From Thalassia testudinum (lineage: Eukaryota > Streptophyta > Magnoliopsida > Alismatales > Hydrocharitaceae): a stretch of DNA of 64,000 bases. Of the stretch, positions 11,594 through 23,560 are shown piece by piece (the first letter of the stretch is position 1; each line of letters starts with the position of its first letter). The stretch is taken from the NCBI GenBank assembly GCA_037157565.1, contig JAZHRO010000013.1, forward strand, positions 119,116,001 to 119,180,000, read 5' to 3'. Position numbers and translations under genes: made by a program. The notes under the pieces are model-generated. The model ran no database searches. It worked only from the letters and a program-made list of their open reading frames with translations, and was not told the origin of the DNA.

Positions 11594-13214
11594 GGCATGG
11601 CTTTGCATTCATTTATATCTCTTTCTTGATACGTGGATCACATCCCCTTCTCTTTTCTTTCATCTCGTGTGTGCAGGCACTACTGGAAGAAGGCAGGATT
11701 TTGGAAGGAAAAGCTTGAAGTTCCTTTTCTTCCCACGGATTCAAGGTTAGTGCCATATTTCTTGTCACATAATTTCTCTTAAAAACTATCAAAAAACATT
11801 AAATTAGGCTTTTAGGATCAAAAACAGCAAAATTAGGTAGAGTGGTGACCTTAAAAGCAATTGTTTGGTTGTTTGATTAATTAAACACCACTCTCCTTAA
11901 GTGTTGGTGTTCTGATTTTCAGATCCAGACTTCTATCTGGACTTCTGAAATCAATTCCTAACATCACAAGCCTTCTAAAATCTTCAAATTTCACTCAAAG
12001 ATTCCAAATCAAGTCTGGAACATCTGTTCCAAATTTCAGAGCATTTGGAGTTGTAGAAAATGTTTAAAAATTCATGGACCACAGGGGGGTCATCTCCTCT
12101 AATTTCAGTATTTTGTTACTATCTGCGAATTTTAGAAATTTTTATACTCTTCCAATCTCTGTGAAATTTAGGTTTTTAGAATCCTTGTGAAATTCTACAC
12201 ATGTAAAATCACAAAAAATTTTACCACTCAGTGGTGGTAGTGGAAAGTCCAAAATATCCAAGGATATCATTTTTGTACTTTGACACTAGCACAAATAAAA
12301 ATCTTAAAAAAATACCAAAGGAATTCCTAAAATCATAAAAAAAATTTTTGGAATCATTGTTTGATTTGCATTCTAGTAGTGGTGTTGTTTGCACTGTTTG
12401 GATTACTACTTAATAAGAAAAGCTTGAAACAATTCACTGATAGTAATATTTTTGCTTAGGGATTCAAATCAATTAGGATTTTCTTTTCATTTTATTGTCC
12501 CACATCATAAAGGAAATCTACATTCACCAATACAACTTGATTTCTCTTTGTTTGTGGAACTCAAACTTGTTTGAAAGTATAAGAAGAAAACCCTAAAAGA
12601 CATTAATCTAAATCAAATCCTAAAAGCAGAAACATAGCAAAAATTGTGTGACAATTTGATTTGGCATTGGATTCACTCTGTCCAATTTGCATACACCACA
12701 AAAAAATTGAAATAACAGGGCATTACCCCATTTAATGCTCTCCACATTCTTGTGCACATTCAAATACCTAAGCCTAAGTTAAAACAAGTAGTCATTTGAC
12801 CACTTAAGGACTACATCAAAAATTAGGCTTGATATCCGATATTTAAAAATTACTAAGTGTTCCTAATTCCTTTTGAGAATGCAGCAATAGACTTAGAGGG
12901 AAGTCAATCAATGGGTGCAGGTTTAAACAAGCTCTTGGTGATTTTCCCAGGACATGCTTGGGCCCAATCGACCTCTTTTAGCCTAGCCGGGTAATCTTAA
13001 GGAAGTAGGTTCACTTATTAATTTCTTCTTTATTAGGTTCCCAAATCTTAGGTTTCATTATGGAGTCAACATTAAGACAGATTAGGCTTAGTTGCTTGAT
13101 TTGCACACTTGCTCTCATCTCTCTCTCTTCTCTTTGCCTCTCCATCTTCCAGATGCATGCACGGGCGAAGGTCCCAGAACCCACATCTCTGGGGAGCATT
13201 TGATTTTGCCCCAT
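11594..13214 (+). other. H internal region, non-coding as far as seen
   Basis: This is AT-rich leader-like sequence after the H PBS. No frame longer than 73 codons and no gag-pol motif was found. It is cut by the insertion of E at 13214/13215. The rest of H lies beyond the right edge, behind E, F and G. It does not resemble the type 1 or type 2 leaders, so the L3 family seems to be a third lineage. Confidence 0.65.
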
Positions 13215-14590
13215 TGATGTAGGCACATCCATTTAGGTTAAAATGCCTATTTATGCATGTTCCTAGGCTTAGATTTGCATTCCATATTATAAATATTACA
13301 TAGCATGCACCATTCTACATTTAGAATAGTTGTGTATATTTTAGGTTAATTGCATCCTTTTTGTGGTCAGGAGAGAAGGAGATTTATTTTGGAACCTTGG
13401 ATTGACGATCCGACTGTACGTATTTGATCAGGTCGATGATCAGAGTCCAATGCCTCCAAAATTGCCTTGAGCAGAGTCCTGTAGCACCATATGCAGTCTA
13501 AGGAAGATTAACAGCCAAGGGACTAGGTGACATAATTTAGAGCGTCAAACAACAAATCCGACAACGCAAATGAATTCGGGTCGACGATCACAACCCAACA
13601 GCACGAAAATCAACTAAGTCCGACCTCCGTAGCAACCCCTACAATGAAAAGAAGATGGATGGCCCAGATCACATCACATGGCACAATCCAGGCCGCCATC
13701 CACATGCATGTGCCATCGCACGGGCATAGTAGCACATGTGCGTGCGGAGGCACGCATGAGAAATAGTGCATGCGGAGCATGAGCCAACGCAGCGGTGGGT
13801 CGGCACGTGGGCTGTCTTCATCGATGTTTGCGGTGGATCTTCAGCGATGTTTATGACCGTCACTAAATGTCCTATGTACGAATTTGATTCTTTCCTCCAC
13901 TATAAAAGGACCCCTACCCTCCCATTTTTCTTCATCTCTTTTTTTCTTCCTCTTACCACCTCTAAGACTCTAGAGAGAGCTTGTCCCAAGCTCAAGATGC
14001 TCCTCTAGAGTTGAAAACAAACATTTTTCCCTCCCCTCATCCCCCTTCATGGAGCATCCCGTAGCTGCCTTCTCACCTCTCTTCAGGAAGAAGATCCTCA
14101 CCACGATGCCGTCCTGCGCCATCCTCCATCCTCCTTCGTCCCGCTCCTCACCACCTACCTCCAGGCGACGACAAAGCGAGTTATCCTCCGAGCAACTGTC
14201 GAGGGGGATTCTCTCACCTCTTTCTATCTTTTTCTCTTTTGTAGTGTAATCTTTGCCACTTTTGTAGTTGTAAAAAGAACATTTGATTAGAAATCCATGT
14301 TTGTTTCTCTCTCTCTTATATTTTTGCAAGTAGATTGGTTAGATAAGCAATTGTCGATCTGATCTCTTGCTTTCTAAAAAATTCCAAGAAAATTATAAAA
14401 AATAAAAATGAAAAAAATAAATAAAAGCAAAATGCGGATTTTTTAAAACCAAATGTTCGCCTCCCCGTGTTCGACCCGGGACTCACATTTTGAGTTTCTA
14501 TTATAAATTTTATCTGTTAGACGCATTTTGCGAGCTATGATGACGGGTCCTTCGAACACTAATTTTAATTCGGGAAACACGCCCTCATCA
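13215..14590 (+). repeat. E 5' LTR
   Basis: It runs from TGATGTAGGC to CCCTCATCA, about 1.38 kb, and is related to the LTRs of A. TATAAAAG lies at 13901-13908. PBS TGGCGCTGTTGCCAAGGA follows at 14594-14611 (16 of 18 matching the tRNA-Asp form). A short imperfect repeat of the LTR end (CGCCCTCATCATT) recurs just after the PBS at about 14618-14650. Confidence 0.88.
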
Positions 14591-14611
14591 TTTTGGCGCT
14601 GTTGCCAAGGA

Positions 14612-15841
14612 GGCAACGCCCTCATCATTTCGGAAACACGCCCTCATCATTACTTACATATTTCTCTAACTTATCTTTCTTCTTTGATTTTTTGTCTTGC
14701 AGGAACCCGATCGAGGAGCCGAAGGCGGTAGCTTGGAGTAAAGTGTGGGTAGAGACATTTGTAAGTTTTCCCGCACCACCCCCACCCTAGATTTCATTTC
14801 ACCACACTAATAACTCAAACCCAAATCAACTTAGGTGATTTTTATAAACCCTAGGATAGATTTGATTGTTTGATTGTCACTTCACCTCACCTTACCCACC
14901 CGCATATATTAAAAAAAAAATACTCTTCACTTGTGGGATTAAACTGAAAGCTACACACTTAACACCCACAACTTCTCACCTTAAGGTGCACCACTTCACA
15001 TCGATTCTACCTTTTAACCGGAATCTGACCTGTGGATCCGGTACACCCTAACTCAACACACTAATAAGTGAGTAGCAATCTGAATAGGTCAGACATTTTT
15101 GTGTACCTTAACTAAGTGGTGCAACAGGCCAATTGATTGAACTGTTTCGGCCGTACCACTTAAGATGAAAATGATTCATTGGTAGCTTGCCACTTAGGGT
15201 TGATTTTTAGGGTTGCTCCACATTTTTTTCTAATTTCTAAGGGAATACATCATCACCAGTGCTTGTAAAACTTAGAGTGTTCTCTTGAACTTGATTGAAT
15301 ACACCTAAGATTAAACCCTAAAAGCTACTAAACAAGGTTAAATCCTAAAAGACATATCATCAAATAACCTTGTTTGCAAACCCTGGTTGTGCATGCACAC
15401 ACATTTCAACTGATCATTAAGGGCACAACCCATTTTAAGGGTCCATCACATTCCAAGAGCACGATCATCCCAAGCCTAACTAAAACTGAGTAGATGTTGG
15501 CCCTAAGGATTGATTCGCTCTTCGGGGCTCAGATTGAGATTTTTTTTCGATTAATCTGCCTTTGCTGGTCCATCTGATGTCTAGCTAGGGGAGTAGCGTC
15601 AAACGACCACAGCTGCGGGGTACACTTGGAACTGGAGGAGTAAGCTAAAGGAAGAACCTTCTCCCCAGTCTCCTCCTTCTAACTGGTTGGATTAACCAGA
15701 TAAAAGTAGACCAAATCGTTTATAATCTCAAGATGGGTCCTGGGAGTCTGTAGGTCTTTAGGCTAACTCACCTAAGGATAGGGTTGATTACTTGTATTGC
15801 AGGGCTCCTTTCTCTCTTCTGATTTCCTCTCCTATTCGACC
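14612..15841 (+). other. E leader (type 1), non-coding
   Basis: It aligns with the A, G and D leaders. The conserved block lies at 15584-15680 (GGGAGTAGCGTCAAACGAC, then ACCTTCTCCCCAGTC). No gene is seen. Confidence 0.8.
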
Positions 15842-16319
15842 ATGTATCCTTCCACATCTTACATGTATTTCCCATCCTACCCTTCTACCACCACTTATAC
15901 CCAAGATGATTATTATCCTGACTTGACTTCTAATTACCCATCCACTAGCTGGGATAACTTTGATTAGGGATACAATACCAGACCTCAGTGTCCAGGGCCT
16001 AACCCTGGGCAATAATGATTATAGATCTCTATCCTTTGATGACCAAACCAACCCGATCTATAATCAGGAAGGATATGATGATTATAACACCTACCCTCCC
16101 CGGTATTCCACTGAATATAGGTCACCACCATTCTTTGAACAATCTAGAATGACCTACTATCAGGGAGGGACCCAAGAACCTCAATATCTTGACTCCCATA
16201 GAATGAACCCAAACCCACCCAACCATGAACCGAACCATTCATTTTAGGTAAACTAGGTCCAAGACAGGGTGTTGGCTAACTTGAGGAATACCATCCAATC
16301 TTTAGAAGCTCAGCCAACA
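15842..16319 (+). pseudogene. E private reading frame, 5' part, broken
   Basis: It starts at ATG 15842 (MYPSTSYMYF..) and parallels A's frame: a Tyr/Pro/Asp-rich N-terminal region, then DDQTNPIYNQEGYDDY, and a helical LANLRNTIQSLEAQ segment near 16274-16315 where F is inserted. TAG replaces the Trp codon of A near 15966. Around 16250-16260 E has TAG where A has CAG, and CAA where A has TAG, so the two copies decayed independently. A deletion near 16010 shifts the frame. Function unknown. Confidence 0.7.
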
Positions 16320-16324
16320 CCGTG

Positions 16325-16728
16325 TGATTGGTCCACTTTAGTGGGCAAGATTAGAGCCTAAGTACATGGTCAGTGAAATAAGAAATGAATTTAGAATGTC
16401 CTTTATATTAACAAAATTATGTAAGAGAAAAAATCATCATTTCATGCATTACATAATTTTGTTTGGAATCCTTCTCAAATTGGAATGCCATTGGAATTAT
16501 TACATTGAAGGAAAAATTCTCTACTTTCTATGTTGAAGTATTTTCTTCTAATTATTTGTTTTCACAAAAAATCTTTGTTTGGAAGTTGTATGCAAAAGGA
16601 AAGAAAGAAAGAAAAGAAGCAGAGAAGAAGAAAAAGGGAAAGAGTGGACAATCGTCCACCTTCCTCTTTTTCTCCTCCAATCCCTCTCTCCCTCACAAAC
16701 ATTCCCTCTCTCTCTAATTATTCCCCTT
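16325..16728 (+). repeat. F 5' LTR, first piece
   Basis: It begins TGATTGGTCCACTTTAGTGG with an inverted repeat (GTCCAC..GTGG) near the terminus. Cut by D at CCCTT (16724-16728). Short purine-rich open frames here are not conserved. Confidence 0.85.
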
Positions 16729-18496
16729 TGTTGAGCGTGGAAAACTATGAGTTCGTAGTTGGATTCGAAAACCTGTCGTTATAGTTCGAGTGGGGAAGAA
16801 ATCCATTCGACAGATAAAATTTATACCGAAAATTCGTAACGAAGTTCCGGGTTGAACATAGGGAGGCTACGTCGATCTCAAAATCCGCAATTATATTTTT
16901 TGTATATTTTTTTAAAAGGTGAAATAATCACAATGGAATCGATATAGAAAATAAGAGAGAGAGAGAACAATCACTTGGTATTTGAATAATGTTTTTACAA
17001 CTAAAAAAGTGGGAAATGATTACACTAGAAAGCAGGAAACTGTTACAACTAGAAAGTGGAAAATTCTACTCTAGAAAGCGATAAAAGAAGGGAGAGAGAT
17101 GTTATCCTCCTCGATGAATGCTTGGAGGATGAGCTGGATAGAGGCAATGCCTGGAAGACGAAGGACGAGGCAGGAAGAAGGAAGATGAATTCGAAAGAAC
17201 GGGAACAAGGTAGTACATCGTTGTCGTCACAGGATCCACTTCCGGAATGGGGAAGAAAGCTTGGATTTAGCTCTTGAGGAGCATCCTAGGTGTGGGACAA
17301 GCTTCTCTTAAGCTTTGGAGAGGAAGAGAGGAGAAGGAAGGGATGAGAATTTCGTAGTGTAGGGGTCTCCTTTTATATTTGCAAGGATTGGGGAAAATTT
17401 AGACATTTTAACTTCAAAATATTAATTAAGGGACCTTTAGTGATGAATTAAACGTCGCTAAAGGCCCATCATGGGTGATGTGTGGGCGCTGTGCGCACGC
17501 CTGCTCCTCTTCCGCGCCTAAAACGTACGCCCACGTTTGGGTGATATCAGCCATCCGATCATGAGATCGGACGGTCGAGATTGATCCTCATTTGCGCTGC
17601 GCTTCAGCTTCGCACCGCACGAGTCTGTGCATCAGATCGGGCATGAGTTTGAGCGTTTGATCCCGCGTACGCTTGATTGGGCGATTTGGGTCATCCGCAA
17701 CTGATCGCGTGGTCCGAATTTAACGTGCGTGCAGTGGATAGCAAGTTGATCCCGTGCCCCACGCTCACGCAATGCCTCGCGACCACTACGCTACATCTTC
17801 ATCTGTGTGACGTGGAGGTTTTAAGTGGTGCACGCACATAGCCATTGGTTCAAGATCCAACGGCCTAGATCATGCCTTGCCATGCCTTCAGAAGATGGGG
17901 AGCGGTGTTGAGCGGCGACATGGCTGATTCTCAGCCGTTGGATGGGCATTCAATGATGGAGATTCGTCGAGCAGGTGAAGAAGAAAAGTAGAGGTGGGTC
18001 CTTGGGGTTGGTCGGGAGGCTGAGATGGTGCCACATGGCACCATCTTAGCCGTCCATCCTTTGTGTGTTGTAGACAGTGCGAAAGGTGTCGAACTGGATC
18101 GATTTTCATGCCGTTAGGCTACGATCATCGATCCGAACCCATCCGTGCGGTCGGATTTGTCATCTGAGGTATGAATTAACACCATCTTGGACCTTGATCT
18201 TTAAGCTTCCTCGGTCTATATCTGATGCTACGGATATCTGATCAGGGCGATCTTGGAGTCGTTGAACTCCAATCGTCGCCTTGATCAGATCTGTATGGTT
18301 GGGTCTTCGATCTGAGGCCCTGATTAAAAATGGCCCTGTCGCTGACCATAAAATGAGACAATTACTATACAATTTATACAACTTAACCTAAATGCATGAG
18401 TATTCATGTTATGCAATATTTATAATGTATGATGCTAATATGGCACTAAGAACATGTATTAATAGACGTTTTGGCTATTTAGATGCATGCACATCA
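16729..18496 (-). repeat. D 3' LTR
   Basis: On the minus strand it runs from TGATGTGCATGC (18496) to CGCTCAACA (16729). TATAAAA lies at 17371-17377. A near-perfect palindrome at 18023-18046 has CACATG at its centre where the related LTR of s1 has CACGTG, a single change. A tRNA-like A-box lies at 17776-17793 and a decayed B-box at 17741-17753. Confidence 0.92.
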
Positions 18497-18533
18497 CACC
18501 CCCATCCCTATCTTTTGCTAGTTCCTAGCAAAA
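18497..18533 (-). other. D 3' polypurine tract and hairpin
   Basis: On the minus strand GGATGGGGGTG abuts the 3' LTR. Just upstream, TTTTGCTAG and CTAGCAAAA flank a 3-base loop (18513-18533). It has the same layout as A and C. Confidence 0.8.
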
Positions 18534-19908
18534 ACTATATGCTATTTATAAAAGAATTAGGGTTGGATTACTCGGGCACAAGTCATTTTCAACATTAAGA
18601 AATTTTTACTTAGGACCTAAACTTTCAAAGACACAACAATGCCCAGGTATCTGCCAAAATGCAAACCTCCTCAAGCTCTCGCCTTATTCAAAGAAAGATC
18701 TCTTTTTCTCCTTTTCCTTCTTTTCAAACTTTTTGGATTTTTGAGTTTAGGGTTACAGAGTGGCTTTCTATGGCCACTCAACCCACCCAAGACTTGATGA
18801 GACCCCCAAGTTCTAAGGATCTTTTTATGAAAGTGATAGACTCGTTGATCGGCAATCAGAATGGACTTTGGGTTTCTATGCCCCTAGGTGACCTTAAAAA
18901 GAATTCTATCTAAAGGTGTATGTATACGACTAGTAGCTTTCTCCCTACTTTTATTTTTATGGGGTCAACACAAGGGTGAATCCAGTGTATATCTCCTCGG
19001 CTTATTCTACTTCTCTGCTTCTTCCTAAGTGTTTTAGGAATTTTTATGTGCATTTCTTGAGCTGGGATCTGGACAACTGGTTGATGAGTTGTTACCATCG
19101 ACAACTTGCCAGCCATACTCGTGTGGCGAAGTGTGGCTTATTTCTTTTGTTTCTTTTTCTTTCTTTTCTCCATTTTCTTTTTCTTTTTCATTTCTTTTTG
19201 AACTTTCTTTTTCTTTTTAAGTAGGTGGCTTCCCTGGTCTAAGATTTACCTAAAGGCAGCTGGAAATGAATGGCCTAATGGCTGGGCTCTGGACAACCTA
19301 CCTATGGGTTGTTACCCACGATAACTTGCCAGCCATACCACCCTAGAAGGTTCATTAGGTACCCAATTTCCGTTAAAACCCCCGAACAACGAGTCAGTGA
19401 TGAATAGTGTGTAGATGCTTAGACTTAAAGTTCCCTCAAATTAGAGGGTGGGTTGATAAGTCGTGTACTTATCACCTAAACTTATTTAATAAAATTAAAA
19501 TAGAATTTAGTATGGTGAGGACTCGATAAACAAATCCACATTTTAGTGGATACCTGAGCTGATTAAGCCCAAAGACTCGAAGGATCTTAGTGTTCAGATC
19601 CTACTATAATATTTCCTAAGATTGAAAGGTCCTAATGTCGAAGTATTCCTTCCTAATTCATTTTTTTTTTATGTATATATAGGAAAATAAGTAGAATTTA
19701 CAAGAATTCCATAGAGCTGACAAATTGATTTTGAAATGAATCCACCCCCCCATGCCAAGCTGATGCAATGTCCGCATTGAGAATAAAAGACATGAAAGGA
19801 AGGTAGAATGTAGAAGATATCACCTGAATATGATGCTCGGGTCAGCTCTGAGTTAGACTGTACAACTGCTAAGTTTAATGCCATCAGCTAAGCGAAGTCC
19901 AGCCAAAG
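18534..19908 (-). other. D 3' non-coding region with internal purine tract
   Basis: No gene is seen. Two copies of the motif shared with A lie at 19061-19117 and 19281-19338. A T-rich/C-rich tract occupies 19140-19220. The internal purine tract with its CAATG..CATTG hairpin is at 19742-19779. Confidence 0.75.
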
Positions 19909-21300
19909 AGATCACAACATGATGAGAGCAACCGTGTCTGAGATGGGTTCTGGAACAATACGGTCGATAAAAGGCTTCAGACGTTGACCGTTGACTTTGA
20001 ATGAATTACCCATCTTTGGGTTAGAAATCTGAACAGCCCTATTTGGAAATATCTAATCGATAATGAATGGGCCATTCCATTTCAACCTAAGTTTGCTAGG
20101 AAAGAGCTTAAGTTGAGAATCAAAGAGCCAGACTTTCTGGTTCGGCTCGAAACTCTTGCGGGAAATCAACTGGTCATGAAGAGCTTTGGTTTGAGCCTTA
20201 TAAATCTTGGCATTCTCATATGCGTCATTTCTAAGCTCCTCCAACTCAGATAGTTGGAGTTTCCTCGTCTTCCCAGCTAAACTCAGATATAGATTACATT
20301 GCTTGATTGCCCAGAATGCCTTATGTTCAATTTCTACGGGTAAATGGCATGCCTTTCCATACACCAGTAAAAAAAGACATGCCGATGGGCATTTTATATG
20401 CTGTACGGTAGGCCCAAAGAGCATCCCCAAGCTTTTGAGTCCAGTCTTTGCGATCAGGCCTAACCATTTTCTGCAGAATATTCTTGATCTCCCGATTGGT
20501 GATCTCAGCCTGCCCATTCATCTGGGGATGGTAAGGTATGGAGATTCTGGGATTAACCCCATATTTTGCTAGCAAATTACGGAACTAGGCATTAGTGAAA
20601 TGAGTGCCACCATCGCTGATGATGGCCCTCGGAATCCCGAACCGACTGAAAATGTTCTTCTTGACGAAATCGATGACCACCTTGTAGTCATTGGTTCGGG
20701 TGGGAATGGCCTCTATCCACTTGGACACATAATCAATAGTGACGAGAGTGTACTGATGTCCAAATTAAGGGAGGAAGGGTCCCATGGAATGATGCCCCAA
20801 ATGTCGAAGATTTCAATAGGAAGAATCGGGTTTAAGGGTATCATGTCTCTCTTGGTTATGCTCCCAAGTGCCTGGCATCGGGAACGCGACCTCGAGAATT
20901 CTTGGGCATCCTTGAATAAAGATGGCTAAAAGAATCCAGATTGCAAAATTTTTGTAGCCATCTTTTTCTCGGAGAAGTGTCCACCACACGCAGATGCATG
21001 GCAGAACTCGAGTATACTCTTGAATTCATTCTTTGGAATGCATTGGACAATAATCTTATCAGAGTCGATGCGATATAGTTCAGGGCCCTCCCAGAAGTAA
21101 TATTTGGCCTCAGATTTGAGTCTATCTCGTTGTTGCTTGGTCCAATCCTGAGGGATTTGACCAACGATCAAATAGTTTACGATATCATCAAACCATGGAG
21201 TTTAGACAATTGAAACTGTAAGGATAGTCTTGTCTGGAAAAGTATCAACAATCGGGATATCTGGACAAGAAGAATCACTCAGAAGTCTCAAAAGATGATC
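19909..21300 (-). pseudogene. D integrase remnant
   Basis: Integrase inserts the DNA copy into the genome. Visible on the minus strand are the HHCC zinc-finger region near 21020-20880 (CHASACGGHFSEKK, then paired Cys), the second catalytic Asp in ISDGGTHF near 20613, and the Glu in [13 protein letters not shown] at 20503. A C-terminal region with FEPNQKVWLFDSQLKLFP and a GPF motif follows (WNGPFIID). The first catalytic Asp region near 20800 is frameshifted. A TAG at 20053 sits where a Gln would continue (IID-Q-IFPNRAV), after which the frame runs on to about 19909. Non-functional. Confidence 0.85.
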
Positions 21301-22800
21301 CGCCACCACATTCTATGCCTCGGATTTATCCTTGATTTCAAGATCAAATTCTTGAAGCAGAAGAATCGATTGAATAAGCTCGGGTTTGGCATCCCTTTTG
21401 GCCAAGAGATGTCTCAAGGTCGAGTGGTCGGTATAAATTATGGCATGAGACCCTAAGAGATAAGCTTTGAATTTCTCCAAAGAAAATACTACATCTTGTA
21501 ATTCCTTCTCAGTAACAGTGTAGTTCCTCTGGGCCTCGTCCAGAGTTTTACTAGCGTAGTAGATGACAGAGGGCTTCCTGTCAATATTCTGCCAAAATAG
21601 TCCCGACTGCGTAATCAGAAGCATCGGTCATGATCTCAAATGGGGCTGTCCAAACTGGTGGTTGCAACGTCGGAGCACAAGTGACTGTCATTTTAAGAAA
21701 ATCAAATGCCTTATGGCATGATTCATTGAAATTAAATGGCATATCTTTGGTGAGAAGGTTGCTCAAGGGGCAAGCAACCTCAGAAAAGTCCTTGATGAAC
21801 CTCTTATAGAATCCCACATGACCAAGAAATGATCGAATTTGTTTGACAGATGTGGGAGGAGGAAGTTTAACGATAGCATCAACCTTAGCTTTGTCAACTT
21901 CGATACCTCGTTTAGAGATTACATGACCCAAAACGATGCCTTCTTGTGTCATGAAATGACTCTTTTCCTAGCTAAGGACTAGTCTTATTTTTATGCATCT
22001 TTTAAGAATCATTTCAAGATTAGCCAAACAAGAATCAAACGATTCTCCAAAAATAGAGAAATCATCCATGAAGACTTCCATAAACTCTCCTACCATGTCA
22101 GAGAATATGGCCAGCATACACCTTTGAAATGTCGCAGGTGCATTGCATAAGTCGAATGGCATCCTATGGAAAGCAAAGGTTCAGTAGGGATAGGTGAAAG
22201 TTATTTTTTCCGGATCCTCGGGATGGATAGGGACTTGATTGTATCCCGAGTAACCGTCAAGGAAACATTAGTACTTTTGCCCAACTAGTCTTTCAAGGGT
22301 TTGATCGATAAAAGGCAAAGGGAAATGATCTTTTTTCGTGGCTGTGTTCAGCTTCTTGTAATCAATACAAACTCTCCAAGAGGAAGACTGAACGAGTTGT
22401 GACAGATTCTCCTTTCTTGTTAGTCACAACGGTAATCCTAGCTTTCTTGGGAACAATTTGTACGGGACTTACCTAAGGACTATCAGAGATCAGAGAAATG
22501 ATTCCAGCATCGAGCCACTTGATAATTTCCTTCTTGACCACTTCTCGCATATTTGGGTTTAATCTCCTTTGCATTTGGCAAGGGGGGGATCCATCTTCTA
22601 AAAATATTCTGTGATTGCAATAAGATGGCTTGATCCCCCTAAGGTCATGAATGGTCCAACCAATTTCCTCCTTGTGTTTTTTTAGGACCTTAATCAGTTT
22701 AATCCCTGTTTCTTTATTAATTTAGCATTGATAATCACAGGGAGCATCTTATGTGGTCCTAAAACTGATATTTTAGATTCTCAGGAAATGGTTTTAGTTC
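21301..22800 (-). pseudogene. D reverse transcriptase and RNase H remnants
   Basis: RT copies the RNA into DNA and RNase H removes the template. FGLCNAPATF-like PFDLCNAPATFQRC begins near 22162 and the catalytic box is FMDD (22072-22061). The thumb/connection GIVLGHVISKRGIEVDK follows from 21940. RNase H shows MTDASDYAVG, the VTEKEL motif and YTDHSTLRHLL (about 21650-21390). The N-terminal RT half (22163-22800) is recognisable in pieces (VNPKMREVVKKEI-like) across several frames. A TAG after RLVLS breaks the RT/RNase H junction. Inactive. Confidence 0.85.
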
Positions 22801-23560
22801 AAGCTAGGGTGGGTTGATGATTGAAGGTAAGGAAGATGTTGATGAAGACTCATCAAGAGGAAGAGGTTGAGAGTGAACAAAATCAATAATCTCTTCAGAA
22901 GGTCGCAGGTTTGCCATAGAGGGTTGTGGGTACAAATCATCATCAGAAGAGGAACTTTCAAATGCAGAAATCGTCATACAAGTTTCAATATTCAAGTTAT
23001 CGTCCTCAAGTTCCTCAATAAATCCACAATCCTTGAATTTGTTAATCGCCTTAAAAATATCCAATTTCATTCTTTGATCCCCAAAGGCGATTTACATGCT
23101 ACCGCTCTCACAGTTAATGTTGGCCTTGGTAGTATCCAGGAACGGATGCCCCAGAATGATGGGCGTGTTAAATTCTCATGTACATCCATATCAAGGACAA
23201 GGAAATCTACAGGAAAATAGAAATCGTTAACCTAGACAATAACATCTTCAATAACGCCTCGTGGATTTGTGATTGAACGGTTTGCTAACTACAGTGTTAC
23301 TGAAGTCAGCCGAAGTTCACCTAATTCGAACTTCTCGCAAAGAGAAGTCGAAATTAGGTTAATGGATGCACCCATATCCAGTAGTGCTCTATCAAAGGTG
23401 TAATCTCCGATGACACAAGAAATCAAAGGAGTACCTGGATCTCTCTTTTTCTGTGGGAGGTGGTGTAGTATAACAGAACTAGCCTGCTTGGAGAGTATCA
23501 CCTTCCTCGGAATAGATTCTCTCGACTTATGCTTCTATGTACATAAATCCTTTAAAAATT
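22801..23560 (-). pseudogene. D protease remnant and downstream spacer
   Basis: This is an aspartic protease of retroviral type, expected to cut the polyprotein. The active site is LLDMGASINLIS at 23381-23346, with Met-Gly-Ala-Ser where the textbook motif is Asp-Ser/Thr-Gly; G has LLDLGAS. The flap-side sequence PIILGHPFLA, seen in G, lies across a frameshift here near 23150. The acidic spacer IEELEDDNLNIETCMT and HSQPLPLDESSS (23070-22804) is also conserved in G. Confidence 0.75.

Larger units (their letters stand above)
13215..16324 (+). mobile_element. E: 5' part of a non-autonomous type 1 element
   Basis: The visible part is a 5' LTR, PBS, type 1 leader and the beginning of the same private frame as in A. 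It is interrupted at 16320-16324 (CCGTG) by F, and the remainder should lie to the right of the window. The preceding bases CCCAT (13210-13214) are the presumed target duplication. It provides the uninterrupted target site that proves s1 is an insertion in A. Confidence 0.88.

Noticed and set aside
18534..19741. Envelope-like gene downstream of integrase in D, as in some Athila elements
   Set aside because: No long frame or membrane segment exists between integrase and the 3' purine tract in D or B; the region is non-coding with repeated motifs.
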